From Mauremys mutica (taxonomy: Eukaryota > Chordata > Testudines > Geoemydidae), in assembly GCF_020497125.1 (NCBI RefSeq), contig NC_059082.1, positions 51,978,524-52,042,523 of the forward strand: a stretch of 64,000 nt of DNA. Direction: 5' to 3'. The notes beneath the pieces were generated by a model, which made no database searches, was not told where the DNA came from, and saw only the letters and a program-made list of their open reading frames with translations. Shown here piece by piece: positions 1 to 12,120 of the stretch; the first letter of the stretch is position 1; every line of letters begins with the position of its first letter. Position numbers and translations under genes: made by a program.

Positions 1-694
1 TGACTGTGTCAGGATGGTAGGGAGATTTTCTGACCTGAACCATGCTTTAGATTGTTGAAACGGATGAGGTATAAACCTCCAAAGTAGATAATTCTAAAGC
101 ATTTCCAAAATAAGACTGCAGGAATGCAAGGATCTGAGAAACAGAAGCTTTATTTTCTGCTATCACTCCTTTTACACAGCTCTCCAATTTGGTCCAGGCA
201 TTGCATACTGTGTTAGGTTGTTTAAATTGAAAGCCGACATTTCCTTGCTAGGAATAGCTTCATTTCTCTACTATTATTCTCAGGCTCTAGCTTGAAGGAG
301 ATCATCTCTCCTGGCTGGGAAGTATGATAAGATTTGGAATCTATGGGCTGTGGGAGCCTGAGAGGGCTAATGCCTGCCTGTGTCTATGCAGGTGCAGAAG
401 AAGGGGAGTCAGCTCATTGTCAGCAATTATTGCACTGTGAAGGTGCAGGTGGGCAGTTGCATACAGCCATGCTCAGCACAGGACCCAGAGCCAGGGGGAA
501 TGGTTTTATACAAGCTTCATGTTCCCCCAGTTGTGGGGCCACGAGGGGCTGGGTCAACCCCAGGCGCAATATACTTTCATATTACATTAGCACTGGAGAG
601 GCCGAGCGGGGATCACAGCCCATTGTGCTGTGTGTTACACAAATGTGAAGCAAAAAGAGAGTCCTTGCCCAAGGAGCTTACAATCTTGGTTAGT

Positions 695-1781
695 GACAAG
701 ACACTCCAAACCCTCAGACAGAGACAAACACCTACAAGATCTCTATCAAGCATTCTTAAAACTACAACACCCACCTGCTGAAGTGAAGAAACAGATTGAT
801 AGAGCCAGAAGAGTACCCAGAAGTCCCCTACCACAGGACAGGCCCAACAAAGAAAATAACAGAACGCCACTAGCTGTCACCTTCAGCCCCCATCTAAAAC
901 CTCTCCAGCGCATTATCAAAGATCTACAACCTATCCTGAAAGATGATCCCTCACTCTCACAGATCTTGGGAGACAGACCAGTCCTCTCTTACAGACAGCC
1001 CCCTAACCTGAAGCAAATACTCACCAGCAACAGCACACCATACAACATAAACACTAACCCAGGAACCTATCCTTGCAACAAAGCCCGATGCCAACTCTGT
1101 CCACATATCTATTCAAGTGACACCATCATAGGATCTAATCACATCAGCCACGCCATCAGGGGCTCGTTCACCTGCACATCTACCAATGGGATATATGCCA
1201 TCATGTGCCAGCAATGCCCCTCTGCCATATACGTTGGCCAAACCGGACAGTCTCTACGCAAAAGAATAAATGGACACAAATCTGACATCAGGAATCATAA
1301 CATTCAAAAACCAGTGGGAGAACACTTCAACCTCTCTAACCACTCAGTGACAGACTTGAAGCTGGCAATTTTACAACAAAAAAACTTCAAAAACAGACTC
1401 CAAAGAGAGACTGCTGAACTTGAATTATTATGCAAATTAGATACAATTAACTTAGGTCTGAACAGAGACTGCGAATGGTTGGGCCATTACACTAATTGAA
1501 TCTATTTCCCCATGTTAAGTATCCTCACACCTTCTATGGGTCATCTCGATTATCACTTCAAAAGTTTTTTTTCTCCTGCTTATGATAGCTCATCTCAATT
1601 GATTGGCCTCTTACCGTTGGTATGGCTACTTCCACCTTTTCATGTTCTCTATATGTATAAATATCTTCTTGCTGTATGTTCCAATCTATGCATCCGATGA
1701 AGTGGGCTGTAGCCCACGAAAGCTTATGCTCAAATAAATTTGTTAGTCTCTAAGGTGCCACAAGTACTCCTGTTCTTTTTC
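695..1781 (+). mobile_element. Penelope-like retroelement, 3' part (GIY-YIG endonuclease)
   Basis: An uninterrupted frame to 1499 encodes a Penelope-type C-terminus: a cysteine-rich linker (PCNKARCQLCPH), then the GIY-YIG nuclease with GIYAIMCQQCPSAIYVGQTG, arginine in LRKRINGH and glutamate in PVGEHFN. The reverse transcriptase is missing, so the copy is 5' truncated. The AT-rich 3' UTR ends with the CACGAAAGCTTATGCTCAAA motif and AAATAAATTTGTTAG, typical of turtle PLE tails. The open frame formally extends upstream to 630, but 605-690 looks like an older L3/MIR-type repeat. Confidence 0.85.
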
Positions 1782-1944
1782 TGAAGACACAATAAATGGC
1801 TGAAACAAACAGGTCAAATGACTTTGCCAACCATAAAAACCAGCCTCACCTCTTCCTTCCCTAAGACTGACACAACTTAATGATCTTTATCTCTTTGAAA
1901 ATAAACAAACATATATGGAAGAGATTTCTCTGCCCAACACACAT

Positions 1945-2125
1945 TCTAGTGGGTGCATCAGAGGACTGGGAACCAGGTACTCGGGTCCTAATCCTGGCTC
2001 TAAGACTGATCCTTCTGTATACCACTTAACCTCTCTCCTGCCATCTCTCCACCTTTAAAATGGGGATAACACTCCTGACTTAGCTACCTGACAGGAGGAT
2101 TAAATAGCTAATGTCTATAAAGCAC
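1945..2125 (-). repeat. MIR-like SINE remnant
   Basis: The order is a CCTGGCTCT box, a CACTTAACCTCTCT segment, AAAATGGGGATAA and a TATAAAGCACTCTGAAGATG end, the minus-oriented MIR core arrangement. Confidence 0.6.
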
Positions 2126-2284
2126 TCTGAAGATGGACAGCACAATATTAAGGAAAAACACTGACATTTCATCTCTTTCCTTCCTTTATACATTCCAGAA
2201 ACAGAACTATTTCAAATCCACTGTTGGCTGAGCAGCCCAATTAACACCTGGCTCCTTATAGTGCTTTGCATCTGGAGTTCTCAA

Positions 2285-2460
2285 TGCACTATTCAAGCAA
2301 GGTCAGTAGCATCATCACTCCTATTTTACAGATGGGGAAACTGAGGCACAGGCTGGGGAAATGACGTGCCTAAGGTCACCCAGCAGGCCAGTGGCAGAGC
2401 TGGGAATAAAACCCCTGTCTCCTGAGACCCAGTCGAGTGCCCTATTTACTAAGCTCCACT
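2285..2460 (+). repeat. MIR-like SINE remnant
   Basis: Contains ACAGATGGGGAAACTGAGGC followed by AAGGTCACCCAGCAGG and GGCAGAGCTGGGA, the classic MIR core. Confidence 0.75.
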
Positions 2461-2610
2461 GCCTCCTGAAGCATATACTGTCTTTAAATACTTCTCTTCT
2501 TCCATTTCTAACATGGTATCAGGTCAACACTATATGCAACTTGAAATACACCCTCAACCCTGGGTATATTCTAATATTTGAAGCTTTCACAATCACATTT
2601 TCCTTTTGAG

Positions 2611-2634
2611 TATATATATATATATATATATATA
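2611..2634. repeat. (TA)12 microsatellite
   Basis: Twenty-four bases of alternating T and A, followed by CATATC. Confidence 0.95.
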
Positions 2635-2734
2635 CATATCTCCTTCCCTTGTTGCTCTGTGAGAGACTCATACAAACGAAGGGGGAGAGTGACTCCCATA
2701 ACTGGATACCTGAGCATCTCACAATCTTTAATGT

Positions 2735-2855
2735 CTTTATCCTCGCAACACACCTGTGAGGAAGGGAAGGGCTATCCTCCCCATTGGATAGATGGGGAAT
2801 TGAGGTTTGCCCAAAGTCACTCAGGGATTCTGTGGCGGAGCAGGATGAACCTGGC
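2735..2855 (+). repeat. MIR-like SINE remnant
   Basis: ATAGATGGGGAATTGAGG, CCAAAGTCACTCAGGG and GGCGGAGCAGGATGA reproduce the diverged MIR core order. Confidence 0.6.
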
Positions 2856-3474
2856 TCTCTAGAGAGGGAAACAGGGAAACTAAAGGGCTGTCAAATGCAC
2901 AAAGTAAACACAGGTGAAAAAAAAGAAAGGACATTTCCCCCTTGATCTCTGTAGTTATAGGACCAGCTCCTCTCATGCAGTAAGGGCATGAAGCAGGGGC
3001 ACTTGCCTTTGGGAGGATCATCCTTGTGCAAGAGTCTGAGGCTTCCACAGCACCTCCCATCCCGCTGCAGAAAGGGGGCATGGTCAAGATCCCCTGCGCT
3101 GCACCGTTTTGACCACTTGGGCTGTTAGCAGCAATGCTATAACTTATGCTGAAGTCCCGCCCTGCACACAGCCAGTTCCAGGGTTGGGGAGAGCAAAGGG
3201 GAGCTGGCCCATTACCTAGTTACATGACACTTGTAGTGATGGCAAGTAAAACATCTGCACAGAGCGGTCTGATTTTTAAGCTGCCGGTGTCCTTGCAAGA
3301 AAGGCCACGCCTGCTGTGAAGGGCGGGGCATTACAAATGGAATGAGACTGTGTGGCCATTGTACACACAGCCCTCCCTGTACCAATCACAGAGGGCTAGC
3401 TGGCTAAATGGACCACCTTTAAAATTATGCTCCTCCAAGACAATACGGGCTCAATCTGGAACGGTGTGGAACAC

Positions 3475-3560
3475 TGTGGTGTGGTGGCAAGTGCCCTCAA
3501 CTCCCACTGGTTTCAATGGGAGCTGAGGGCACTCAGCACTTTGCCAGATCAAGCCTTCTC
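3475..3560. repeat. Small palindromic repeat
   Basis: GCAAGTGCCCTCAACTCCCA and its near reverse complement flank a TTTCAATGGGAG centre. The same TGACTTCAATGGGA-type centre recurs at 32,040, 35,240, 39,330 and 41,490, indicating a dispersed fold-back family. Confidence 0.5.
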
Positions 3561-4807
3561 TTGTTTTCATCTGCAAGGGCCAATCTGTTGTTGTATTGAT
3601 TTTTCCAACGTGTCTTGTCTTACTTAGGCTGTAAGCTCTTCAGGGCAGGGGACATGACTTATCTCTGCACCTGATCCCCAGAGGTGCTGAGCACCTGTAA
3701 TCACCAGTGACTTCCGAGGGAGTTGCTGGTGCTCACCGTGCAGCCTTACACAGCTATATTTTTTAAATAATCATAATTGCAGGATTTTTCCACTTTGAAA
3801 CCTCAACTAGACGGTTTGAAATTCCTACAAACAGTGCTGCTGTTGTGTATAGGGCTTCTCTAGTTGATATGATGATTTGTATTATGGTAGCACCTAGCAG
3901 TCCCAATTAAGATCACCACTGTACAAAAACCATAGCCCATACTGCTTCCCAGTATCAAAAAAGAAGTCACTGGCAAAAGAACTTGACTCTTTGGAGTCCC
4001 AGTTCTGTGCTCTAACCACTAGTCCCTACTGATTCCATAATAGTGGGGTGACTACGCTCAGGCACAAAAACACAGGGGCAGGTTCAGCCTCCCTTTGTCA
4101 GAAAGTAGTTCCACAGCTCCCAGTTCAGAGCAGAGAATCAGGAGATCTGAGTTCTATTCTGATCTCAGTGAAGCAAGAGGTCCTTCTCAGTAGAGGGTGA
4201 TAGATTCTGGCCCATATGTAACACAGACTTCTGCTAGCTTGTCAAAGAGCAACTGCCTTATGCAGACATAATTTCCTCCTCATCTGCCCCCTTGTAGATG
4301 GGAGATGGAGGTTATCTAATTAACGTTTTGCTTTATTGCCTGCTCTTCAAATCTATCTTGACAATTCTGCTAATGTGAATGGAAAAGTATTTAGGGACCT
4401 CTACTGGCAGCAAGCTGTGTGTGTATACAATTCTGGAAACTATATTCATTTCACTTATACTAACCTTTCCCTTAAGCAAAAGCAATAAATGTTTCCATCT
4501 GTCAGGATCTGCCATAAGTATATTCAATAATGGACCAAAACTCATTTTAATCACTCCCAAGATGGGCCAAGGAATATAAAGGACTAAATATTTCATATCT
4601 TTCTAGGGCCATTTCAAATTCCAATTAGAGAAAATGGGACTGAAAACAACCACAGTCCTGGAAAGACATCAGATTTCACTCACTTGATGTCATGGCTGGA
4701 AAGTGGTATAGACAAAGCCAGGGGCTCCTGCAAAGGCATTCAAATGGGCAAGGCTCAAGATTCAGAAGGCAATCTTCCTCTCCAAACCTACCGCCCGCTG
4801 TTCTACC

Positions 4808-5047
4808 ATGGCACAAGGGGGTGGGCTGAGCCCCACAGTGTGGGGGCCAATGGAGGATGTGTCCGGAATGGGTGAGAAGCGTTATCGCCAAATAGATCTG
4901 GATCAGCTCAAAGCAGCTTGTACCCCCAAACCAAGCGGCATGGATACGTACGGATACAATATTCGTCACTCTCGTTTCAACCTGTTCTCGATGGGATGGG
5001 GACCCCAGAACATGCCCTGGAGGCCGTGCTGCTGCAGCATTGTGTGA
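4808..5047 (+). CDS. Unrecognised 79-codon ORF, CpG-rich, CaaX-like C-terminus
   Basis: The ATG sits in a strong Kozak context (ACCATGG) and the frame runs to TGA. It includes RYRQIDLDQLKAACTPKPSG, DTYGYNIRHSRFNLFSMGW and PQNMPWRPCCCSIV. The end CSIV, preceded by two cysteines, resembles a prenylation/palmitoylation box. About ten CpGs fall within 230 bp, far above the neighbouring sequence. I do not recognise the family. It could be a small single-exon gene, one exon of a larger gene, a retrocopy or chance. No splice partner or polyadenylation signal was established. Confidence 0.35.
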   Translation: MAQGGGLSPTVWGPMEDVSGMGEKRYRQIDLDQLKAACTPKPSGMDTYGYNIRHSRFNLFSMGWGPQNMPWRPCCCSIV

Positions 5048-6201
5048 ACTGGCACAGACAAAAAGGTCAGTTACAAGGAGAATCTAGGGTAAAGTTTTCT
5101 TGTGAACTGGGGACCTCTGCATTCTTTACCATCTGCCCTTCTCTATGCTAGTGCACCCCAATAGTATTAGCATCCAGGAGCTCTTGCACCAGCACAGGGT
5201 GGAGCTGTGTACTGGTCTGATTATGTAAGCAGGGGTACACACCTTGCAAAAGAAGAGTTATGGAAGCCACTTGCCAGGAGTCCAAAAGCCAAAACTAATT
5301 TGCATAGACATCTACAACCCAGTTCAGGAGTTGGTGTCAGCATGTATTCGCCCAACGATGCATTGAAACCTGTGCCAGTGAAGACTACATCCTCTTCCTA
5401 ACCTTATCACTTGGTGTTTCATTTGACTTTCCTCTCTTTTCCCTTTCTCGCCTTCCATCTGCCACATTCTCTTTGCCCTCCTCTCTGCCTTCTATCCCCT
5501 TCTTACTAGGCTTCCTCTCTTCTTCTAGGCCCTCTTCATTGTTCTGCCTTCTGCCCTGCTTTCCCACCTCTGCCCTTCCATTTAAACCCCTTCCCTTCTC
5601 TCTCCAATTGCCCCCTTTCACCATTCTCCTCAATACCCACCCCAGGGCTATGGGATGAAACATGGCATCTCTCCACAAGGGCCAGGCTAATCAGAGCCTA
5701 AGAATGAGGCTAGTGCAATGGACAGAAACACGGCTCTGCTCTGTTCTCCCAGGCCTCCAGCTGGCAAATTTTCTCTTTTCACAGGCCTCACTACCCAGCA
5801 GGGAACAGACCTCACTTCTCTCCCGGCGGCTCACTGGCTGGCAGGGACAGAGAATGTTCCAGTAAGCGTTCTCTTACCAGCACTTTTCCCCACTCAAAGC
5901 AGCAGCCAGCTACCCTGCAGCCTTGAATGGATACAGTGATTCTGTTTTGCAGAGTATGTCTTTGAATGGGTTCAGCCCTGAACAAAGAAAATCTTCAACT
6001 CAAAGCTACAGAAGCAGGGATGGCAATGAAAAAATTCTACTTGTGAGTCACTTGCCACACCTCTGTTCGGTCATGCGTGGCTCCCGTTCCCCCTCTCTCC
6101 TGATAGCTGCTGCCCTGTTTCTCCTCCCCGCAATGAGAGCTGAAATCACTTGTGGTGGGGCAGTGTTTCTGCCCAGCCTGTTGAGAGCTAAAAATCACTA
6201 A

Positions 6202-6460
6202 GGGCTAGTCTACACTGGCAATATTAAAGCACTGCCGTGGAGGAGCTTTGTTGTGGCTTGTGAAGTCACTGCAGAGCTCCCAGCGCTCTAAAAAACCCAC
6301 CTCCACGAGGGGCATAGCCGCACTCCCAGTGCTGGTGCACTGTCTATACTGCTGCTTTACAGTGCTGAAACTTGCTGCGCTCGGGGGGGAAGGGGGGTGT
6401 TTTTTCACAACCCTGAGCAAGAAAGTTTCAGCACTGTAAAGTGCCAGTGTAGACAAACCC
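6202..6460. mobile_element. Harbinger-like MITE with TAA target duplication
   Basis: Terminal inverted repeats GGGCTAGTCTACACTGGC and GCCAGTGTAGACAAACCC are flanked on both sides by TAA (6199-6201 and 6461-6463). A TWA duplication is diagnostic of PIF/Harbinger. There is no coding capacity; a G-run and a palindrome (CAGCACTGTAAAG) lie inside. Confidence 0.8.
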
Positions 6461-6474
6461 TAAGAGACTGACCT

Positions 6475-7110
6475 ACAGAGGTCACAGCAGAGAGGCAGGT
6501 GGCAGCAGCCAGCGAAAGTGGCAAGCAGTTGGCTGGCAGGGTGGCCAAGCAGCAAGGAACCATGGCTGGCCAGGTGGCTAGTGGAGAGGAACCATGGCTG
6601 GTGGGTAGCCAGCCAGAGCACATGCTCAGATGGCAGAGCAAGTAAGGTTCCCTGGGTGGGAGGTGAACTCACACAGATGCACCTCTGAACCCTGGGTCCT
6701 CACTGACCAAGGACAACCACTGTGAGTGGGGTATGGTGAGGGAGCAGAGGGGGACACAGTAAAGGAACTTCTGGTTGTAGAACTCAAGAACATGAGGCAG
6801 AATACTCTGCCCCATGCACACTGGGGTGGGTGTCCTGCTCATAGTTTTATGATTATGAATCCTGCTTGTGGCATTTCCCCTAATTAATGTTGGGTGACTT
6901 CCCTCCTTTCATTAAAAGTTTATTTTCTACACGCAGGCTCTGTGCTTGCGAGTGGGAAGTATTGCCTCTCAGAGGTGCCCAGGGGTGGTGTATAATTTTC
7001 CCAGGTTACTGGGTGGGAGCTTGAGCCAGTTCTGTGTTGTATTGTTGAAAAGGAACCCCTAGATATTGAACCCAGCCCTGGTTGCTGCCGGCTCCACCTG
7101 GCAAAAGGGT
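6475..7110 (+). repeat. Possible LTR-derived sequence
   Basis: The tract has a GTGGC-rich imperfect repeat (6490-6640), an ATTAAA signal at 6910-6920 followed by the TTTATTTTCTACACGC and GTGCTTGCGAG region, and ends near CTGGCAAAAGGGTTA. The layout resembles a decayed retroviral or Gypsy LTR, but no flanking duplication or coding region was found. Confidence 0.35.
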
Positions 7111-7334
7111 TATATTAAGATAAGGAAATGAAGGGCTGACAATCAGGCACAGCTTCCTAATGGTGAGAACAAGCTGACCTTGCATAGTCTCCCAAGCAAG
7201 GGGACTCTCACTCTTCCTTAAGTCACCTAACAAAGCACTGGAGAAAGTGCTGTAGGGAGCACCCAGAATTGTCAGCTGTGCACATGTAACTGGCTATTGC
7301 TTTGAATGTGGAAGACTGGAGACAGAGGAAGAAT

Positions 7335-7550
7335 AGTGCAGTGAGTCAGGTTGCTTGCCTGGGTCTGGAGAGAACTAGATTCAGTTCCTGCTCCACTTCA
7401 GATTTCCTATACAACCGCAGAAAAGTCATTTTGTCTCTGTGCCTCAGTTTCCCATCTATGAAATGGGAATACAGAATGTCCTCACCTCGCCTGGGTGTCA
7501 TGAGGGGGAATTTGTTAAAGACTGTGTGGTGCTCAAATACCATGGCAATA
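7335..7550 (-). repeat. MIR-like SINE remnant
   Basis: Minus-oriented core: a CTAGATTCAGTTCCTGCTCC segment, GTGCCTCAGTTTCCCATCTA, ATGAAATGGGAATA and a terminal TGTGTGGTGCTCAAATACCA part. Confidence 0.7.
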
Positions 7551-7565
7551 GGCACCACAAATGTA

Positions 7566-8263
7566 TAGTAGATTCCGCTTAATAGCAATGTTGATATTAA
7601 TAACTTCTGCTTTATGGTAACATACTGCTGGGAACCAATCCCATCCCATTCACAGCAGGATTAATGGGATTTGGATATTGGCAAAAGGCATGCCACTTAT
7701 TAGCAACTTCTTTTTTTTGGAACAAAGGCCCCAGCTGTAGGCAGGTTTGCAAGGCTACAGCAAGGGAAGAAAGTGCTAGGATGAACCTTCTCTGGCTGAA
7801 GCCCTGCAAACCTGCCTGCGCACAGGGAGCACACAGGAGGTAAGGGACCATAGGCTAGGAGGCAAGGCTGTGGGCTGGGCAGTAGCAGGGAAGGTGGCTG
7901 CAGCCCAGCTGTTGGATCTGCATGGTACCTCTCCCTCCCCTTTCCGGGCTGTATCCTGTCAGGCGACTGCATGCAGGGAAAGAAACATTGGAATGTGCCT
8001 GAGCCCAGACCCCTGGAGTGCACAGGGAGAGGTACGGTGTAGCCCCTGGGGCCTCCAGCATCCCTGCTCGCCATAGAAAGCCTCAGCATCCAAGCTGCAG
8101 TCCTGGCCCCAGAGGTAGGTTTGCAGGCTGCAGCCAAGGAAGGCATGCCCCAGTGTTTCCTTCCCCGGCTGTAGCCTCACAACCCTGCCTTCTTATTAGC
8201 AACTGCTGGATAATAGCAACTTTTTGCTGGCAACAAAAGGGTTCTAATAAGTGGAATCTACCA
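7566..8263. mobile_element. Non-autonomous DNA transposon, Tc1/mariner-like
   Basis: Imperfect terminal inverted repeats (TAGTAGATTCCGCTTAATAG at left; the right end reads TGGTAGATTCCACTTATTAG on the minus strand) are flanked by TA dinucleotides. Subterminal segments about rescue of 'rows' such as AGCAACTTCTTTT also recur. The 148-codon minus-strand frame inside (7700-8146) is not a recognisable protein. Superfamily inferred from the TA flank. Confidence 0.5.
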
Positions 8264-10384
8264 TAAGAGAACCCTTCAGGGGATGGATTAGCTGGCTAAA
8301 CTGATCTTTTCCACCTGCAATTTCAGTGATCTCCAGACAGGTTCCGAGTTAAATTCCCATTGAGATAAATGGAGAAGTTCAAAGTTTTCTTAGGGACTGA
8401 TCCAACCCCCAATGAAATCCATGGGACTCTTTCCCTTGGCTTCGATGCACATTAGGTCGGGCCTTAAAGCTCTAGTTTCAGGCTGTTTGTTGGCAGACTC
8501 AAGCAGACAACAGTGCATCAGCTCCTACTTGAAAGACTCCATAGAAGACAGAAGGGTTAGAATCCTAATTTTTTTAATAAATCCAAGTTTATATTCTATA
8601 GAAATGGAATGGACTGCCGGCAGTCTGAAAGGAACTCTCCGTCCCATGGGTCCCGGACTGTGACCTAGTGTAATTCACATATTATATTACTACCTGCAAA
8701 GCACCCTACTGACAATCAATGGAATTAAGGCTCTTAAGTGCCTAGTTCCCTCTTGACAATGAGATGTAGGCTCCTCAGTTAGTTAGGCATTGCAACGCTG
8801 AGCACAGCAACGCGTAAATACCTGTAAGTCTGGACCTTAGTGTTTTGAAATGATAATTAAGTGCCCTCTGTTTGAGGCGAGTGTCACCTCAGCAGTATTT
8901 CTGCAAAACCCAGTCAAATGCCACATTAAAGCAGGACTATTGATGACTATTTTCGGCTCAGATACCATGGTGATGGGTGCGGTATAAGAACCTTTGACAG
9001 GAGTCAGTTGGATAATGAGATGTTGAAGGTCTTCTTGACTTGTTTTAATGCGTGCACCGATAGTTTACCAGTCTTCACACTCTCGTAACTCGCATTACTG
9101 TATGAACCCAAAGAGGAACAGAGCTAATTCCACAGCACTCTTTGCAGCTTTACAGCCAAAACTTTAAGGCCAAGATTCTCTGCTTTGCCAGTTATGGCTT
9201 GCTGCAATCCTGAGTCCTGGCATAGGTTAGAGTAGCCTGGGGACTTTTCTAGCTTACTGCCCATCATCCGTAAGGGATTATAAAATCAGATGAACACAGC
9301 TGGAGCACAGCATAATAAATAATAATAAGCTGGCAAAAGGGCCAGATACACTGGTACTGCACCAGCTAACATTTCCCCTACATTGAGGGAATTCGCAGCT
9401 GGCCAGATCCAGCTTGTTTCTAGACCCTTTGAACTAGCAGCACAAGAGAGAATATAGCCTTAAAGTTCTGATACAATAGAATTAAATACATCATCTTTAA
9501 TTAACTTATCTTATTTTGAAGCCATTCTGGAGTTAGGGCAGTGGTAATTAATTTTTTTTTCATTAAATAAGAGATTTTAGTCTTGTTTCAGACAATTGGC
9601 AAATATTTTATTAGACAAAAGAGAAGTATTCAGGGGCCATCTGGTGGCTGTTTGATGTATCACTGCTACATATAATCCCAGCATAACCAGAGAAAAGAAA
9701 TCTGATGGGAATCTGAAGAGTATCCACAGGCCAAGTTCAGCACAGGAAGCATCTCGGGCCATTTTTACATAGATGTGTTTCTGAACATAATCACGATTTA
9801 AATTTAAAAAACTATGTTAAAATAACATTAAGGGCTAAATTCTGCATTCAGTTACTCCGGAAACACATTGGTGTGAGTTATACATCAACAGTGTAAATGA
9901 AAACAGAATAGGGCCACGAGGATCTAATTTAAACCTACAAATTCTGATTTAGAGACACAGCAACTCAAAAATCGCACTTCGGTCAGAAAATGTTTCAGCT
10001 ACTATTCCTACAAGCAGTCACATCAGATAAATATAACTGGAATACAAAAGAATTATTTTGTTCTATTTTTGTTTGTTTACTTTGTGCATTTGAGAGTTTT
10101 GAATATAGTCAGTTTCACCTAGGTGAAAGGCCTTATGCACTAGTTAAGAGGGGGTGAATTTTATCTTGTTGCCCTGTTTAGTCAGGTAGGGCCTGATCTG
10201 GCAAAAAGACAACCCAGATGAGTAGCTTACTCACATAAGTACAGTTACTCACCTGTGAAAATCTTTGAGGGATCAGGCTCTTAGTTCATTTTCCTTAAAA
10301 AAAAAAAAATAGGAAAATATCATTCAAGAGCACTGAAGTTGGCAGGCTACTCAGGGGTAGCTGGCATAGAAAGGGAGGATGATC

Positions 10385-10555
10385 CAGAGGTTATGTTGCT
10401 AGCTTGGGACTCTGGAAACCCAGGTTCAATGACCTGCACTGTGACTTTGAACAAATCACTTCATCTCTGTGTGTCCCCGTCCCAGAAGTGTTGCAAGGAC
10501 AACTGCATTAAAGAGCACGATGCAGTCAGATACTATGGCAATGGGACCATATAAG
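10385..10555 (-). repeat. MIR-like SINE remnant
   Basis: Minus-oriented core: GCTTGGGACTCTGGAAACCC, AAATCACTTCATCTCTGTGT and a terminal GATACTATGGCAATGGG part. Confidence 0.65.
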
Positions 10556-10926
10556 TACCTTAGCTAGATTGGTGAATGATCAGAAACTTCATTTTTGAAA
10601 TTATCTGTTTTCAGGTTGTCTTTAACTCAAGCAGTTCAGTAGTTCAAGGCTTTTTGCTTATATTTTGGGCCAAACTCTACTTTCAGTCACACTATGTAAA
10701 GCAAGAATAACTTTCACTGAATTTGGCCAATTATAGGTAATGCTATATGTTTAGTCACAAGGGCTACATTCAGCTATGACATTATTGGCAGGTAAGTTCC
10801 AGGTCACGTGTCTGATCATGCTCTCACTGACATCCATGACAGCTTTGCCACAGAATCCAATGGAATCAGGAGTGCAAGTGAGTCAGAAAGAGGTGCAGTA
10901 GCATGAATGGTACTGATTTGACACTA

Positions 10927-11108
10927 GGGGTATGTCTACACTGCATCTGGGAGCATCCCTCCCAGTTTGGGTCCACATACTTGTGCTAGTGGGGCTTTCA
11001 CTAGCGTGCTAAAAATGGTTGTATTGCAATGTCTAGCGCTAGTCCCACTGACACAAGTCTGTGGACCCAGACTGGGAGGCTGGCTCCCAGATGCAGGGTC
11101 GACATACC
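10927..11108. mobile_element. Harbinger-like MITE
   Basis: Left end GGGGTATGTCTACACTGCAT; the right end carries CCCAGATGCAGGGTCGACAT then ACCTA. CTA precedes the left end and follows the right. GACATACCTA occurs twice at the right boundary. A related truncated copy lies at 25,822-25,935. Confidence 0.6.
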
Positions 11109-11407
11109 TACTAGGTCGACATACCTAGGAGAGTATGCAAGATAAGTAACTTAAAGGCAGGTGCCACTACTTTATCTTACATCTTTTAAAATTGTTTTAC
11201 CTGCAACCAACATACCTTCTCCACCACTGCACATAACCTACACTTATTTTTGTCCATCTACTGAAACCAAATCTGTGAAACTTATACTATGTTATTGCTT
11301 AAACCCCACATGTACCTTACAGAACTGTTTACATCCCCACTCAGTTAGACTTTCATGAACATTTCATCTACTTATGACAGGTCCGAATCTGGCCCAACGG
11401 AACAAGG

Positions 11408-11766
11408 GTAACATTTTCAAAAGTGCCTACGTGACTTAGGAGCCTAAGTCCCGTTTTAAAAAGTGATCTAGGTATTTAGCAGTCTAAGTCTCAGTGAAAG
11501 TCAATAAGACTCAGACTCCTAAATGTCAAAGTCATTTTTGAAAATTGGACTTAGGGGCAGATTTTTAAAGGTATTTAGGCACCTAATGATGCAGATAAGT
11601 GCTTAGTGATATTTTCAAAACATTTAGGTGCCAAACTCTCGTTGATTTCAATGAGTGTTTTGAAAATCTCACTAGGCACCTATCTGCATCTTTAGGCGCC
11701 TAATTACCTTTGAAAATCTGGTCCTTACTCTCATAAGTCACTTAGGCATTTTTGAAAATGTTACCC
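11408..11766. mobile_element. Nested fold-back (hairpin) MITEs
   Basis: The outer arms (AACATTTTCAAAAGTGCCTA at left; CATTTTTGAAAATGTTACCC at right) enclose an inner palindrome at about 11,549-11,727. The inner arms are GCACCTAA-rich and meet at a GATTTCAATGAG centre. The outer family recurs at 15,448-15,605, the inner at 25,005-25,225. Confidence 0.6.
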
Positions 11767-12120
11767 CAGATCTAATGATTCTCGTTCATACTATTGCCAC
11801 TCTGCTGAAAGCAGAAACTGTGAACAGAGTTTAACTGAAATAGGTTAAGCTAAGGCGACAGTGATGAAAAAATTAAGTCTGAATTTTGTTGCTCTGAAGA
11901 GTTGAAATGAGACCTTTTATGTAATCGTCACACAGTTTATAAAAACTCTGTATTACTTTCTAACAACTCTGTGCAGGGATTCTGAGCTTCTGTAATTATT
12001 ATTCAATTCAATTACTGATGTACATTAGGATGGTTAGGAGTCCCATGTTCCAAATCTGCATGTCTATCGCTGCCAAAAAAAGTATGTAGAAAACAAATTT
12101 GATAGTGTGCTACTCTCTCA

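Noticed and set aside
5385..5678. Lys/Arg/Glu-rich minus-strand frame
   Set aside because: It is the translation of a pyrimidine-rich tract; no other support.
7700..8146. 148-codon minus-strand frame
   Set aside because: It lies within a probable DNA transposon with TA-flanked inverted ends and resembles no protein I know.
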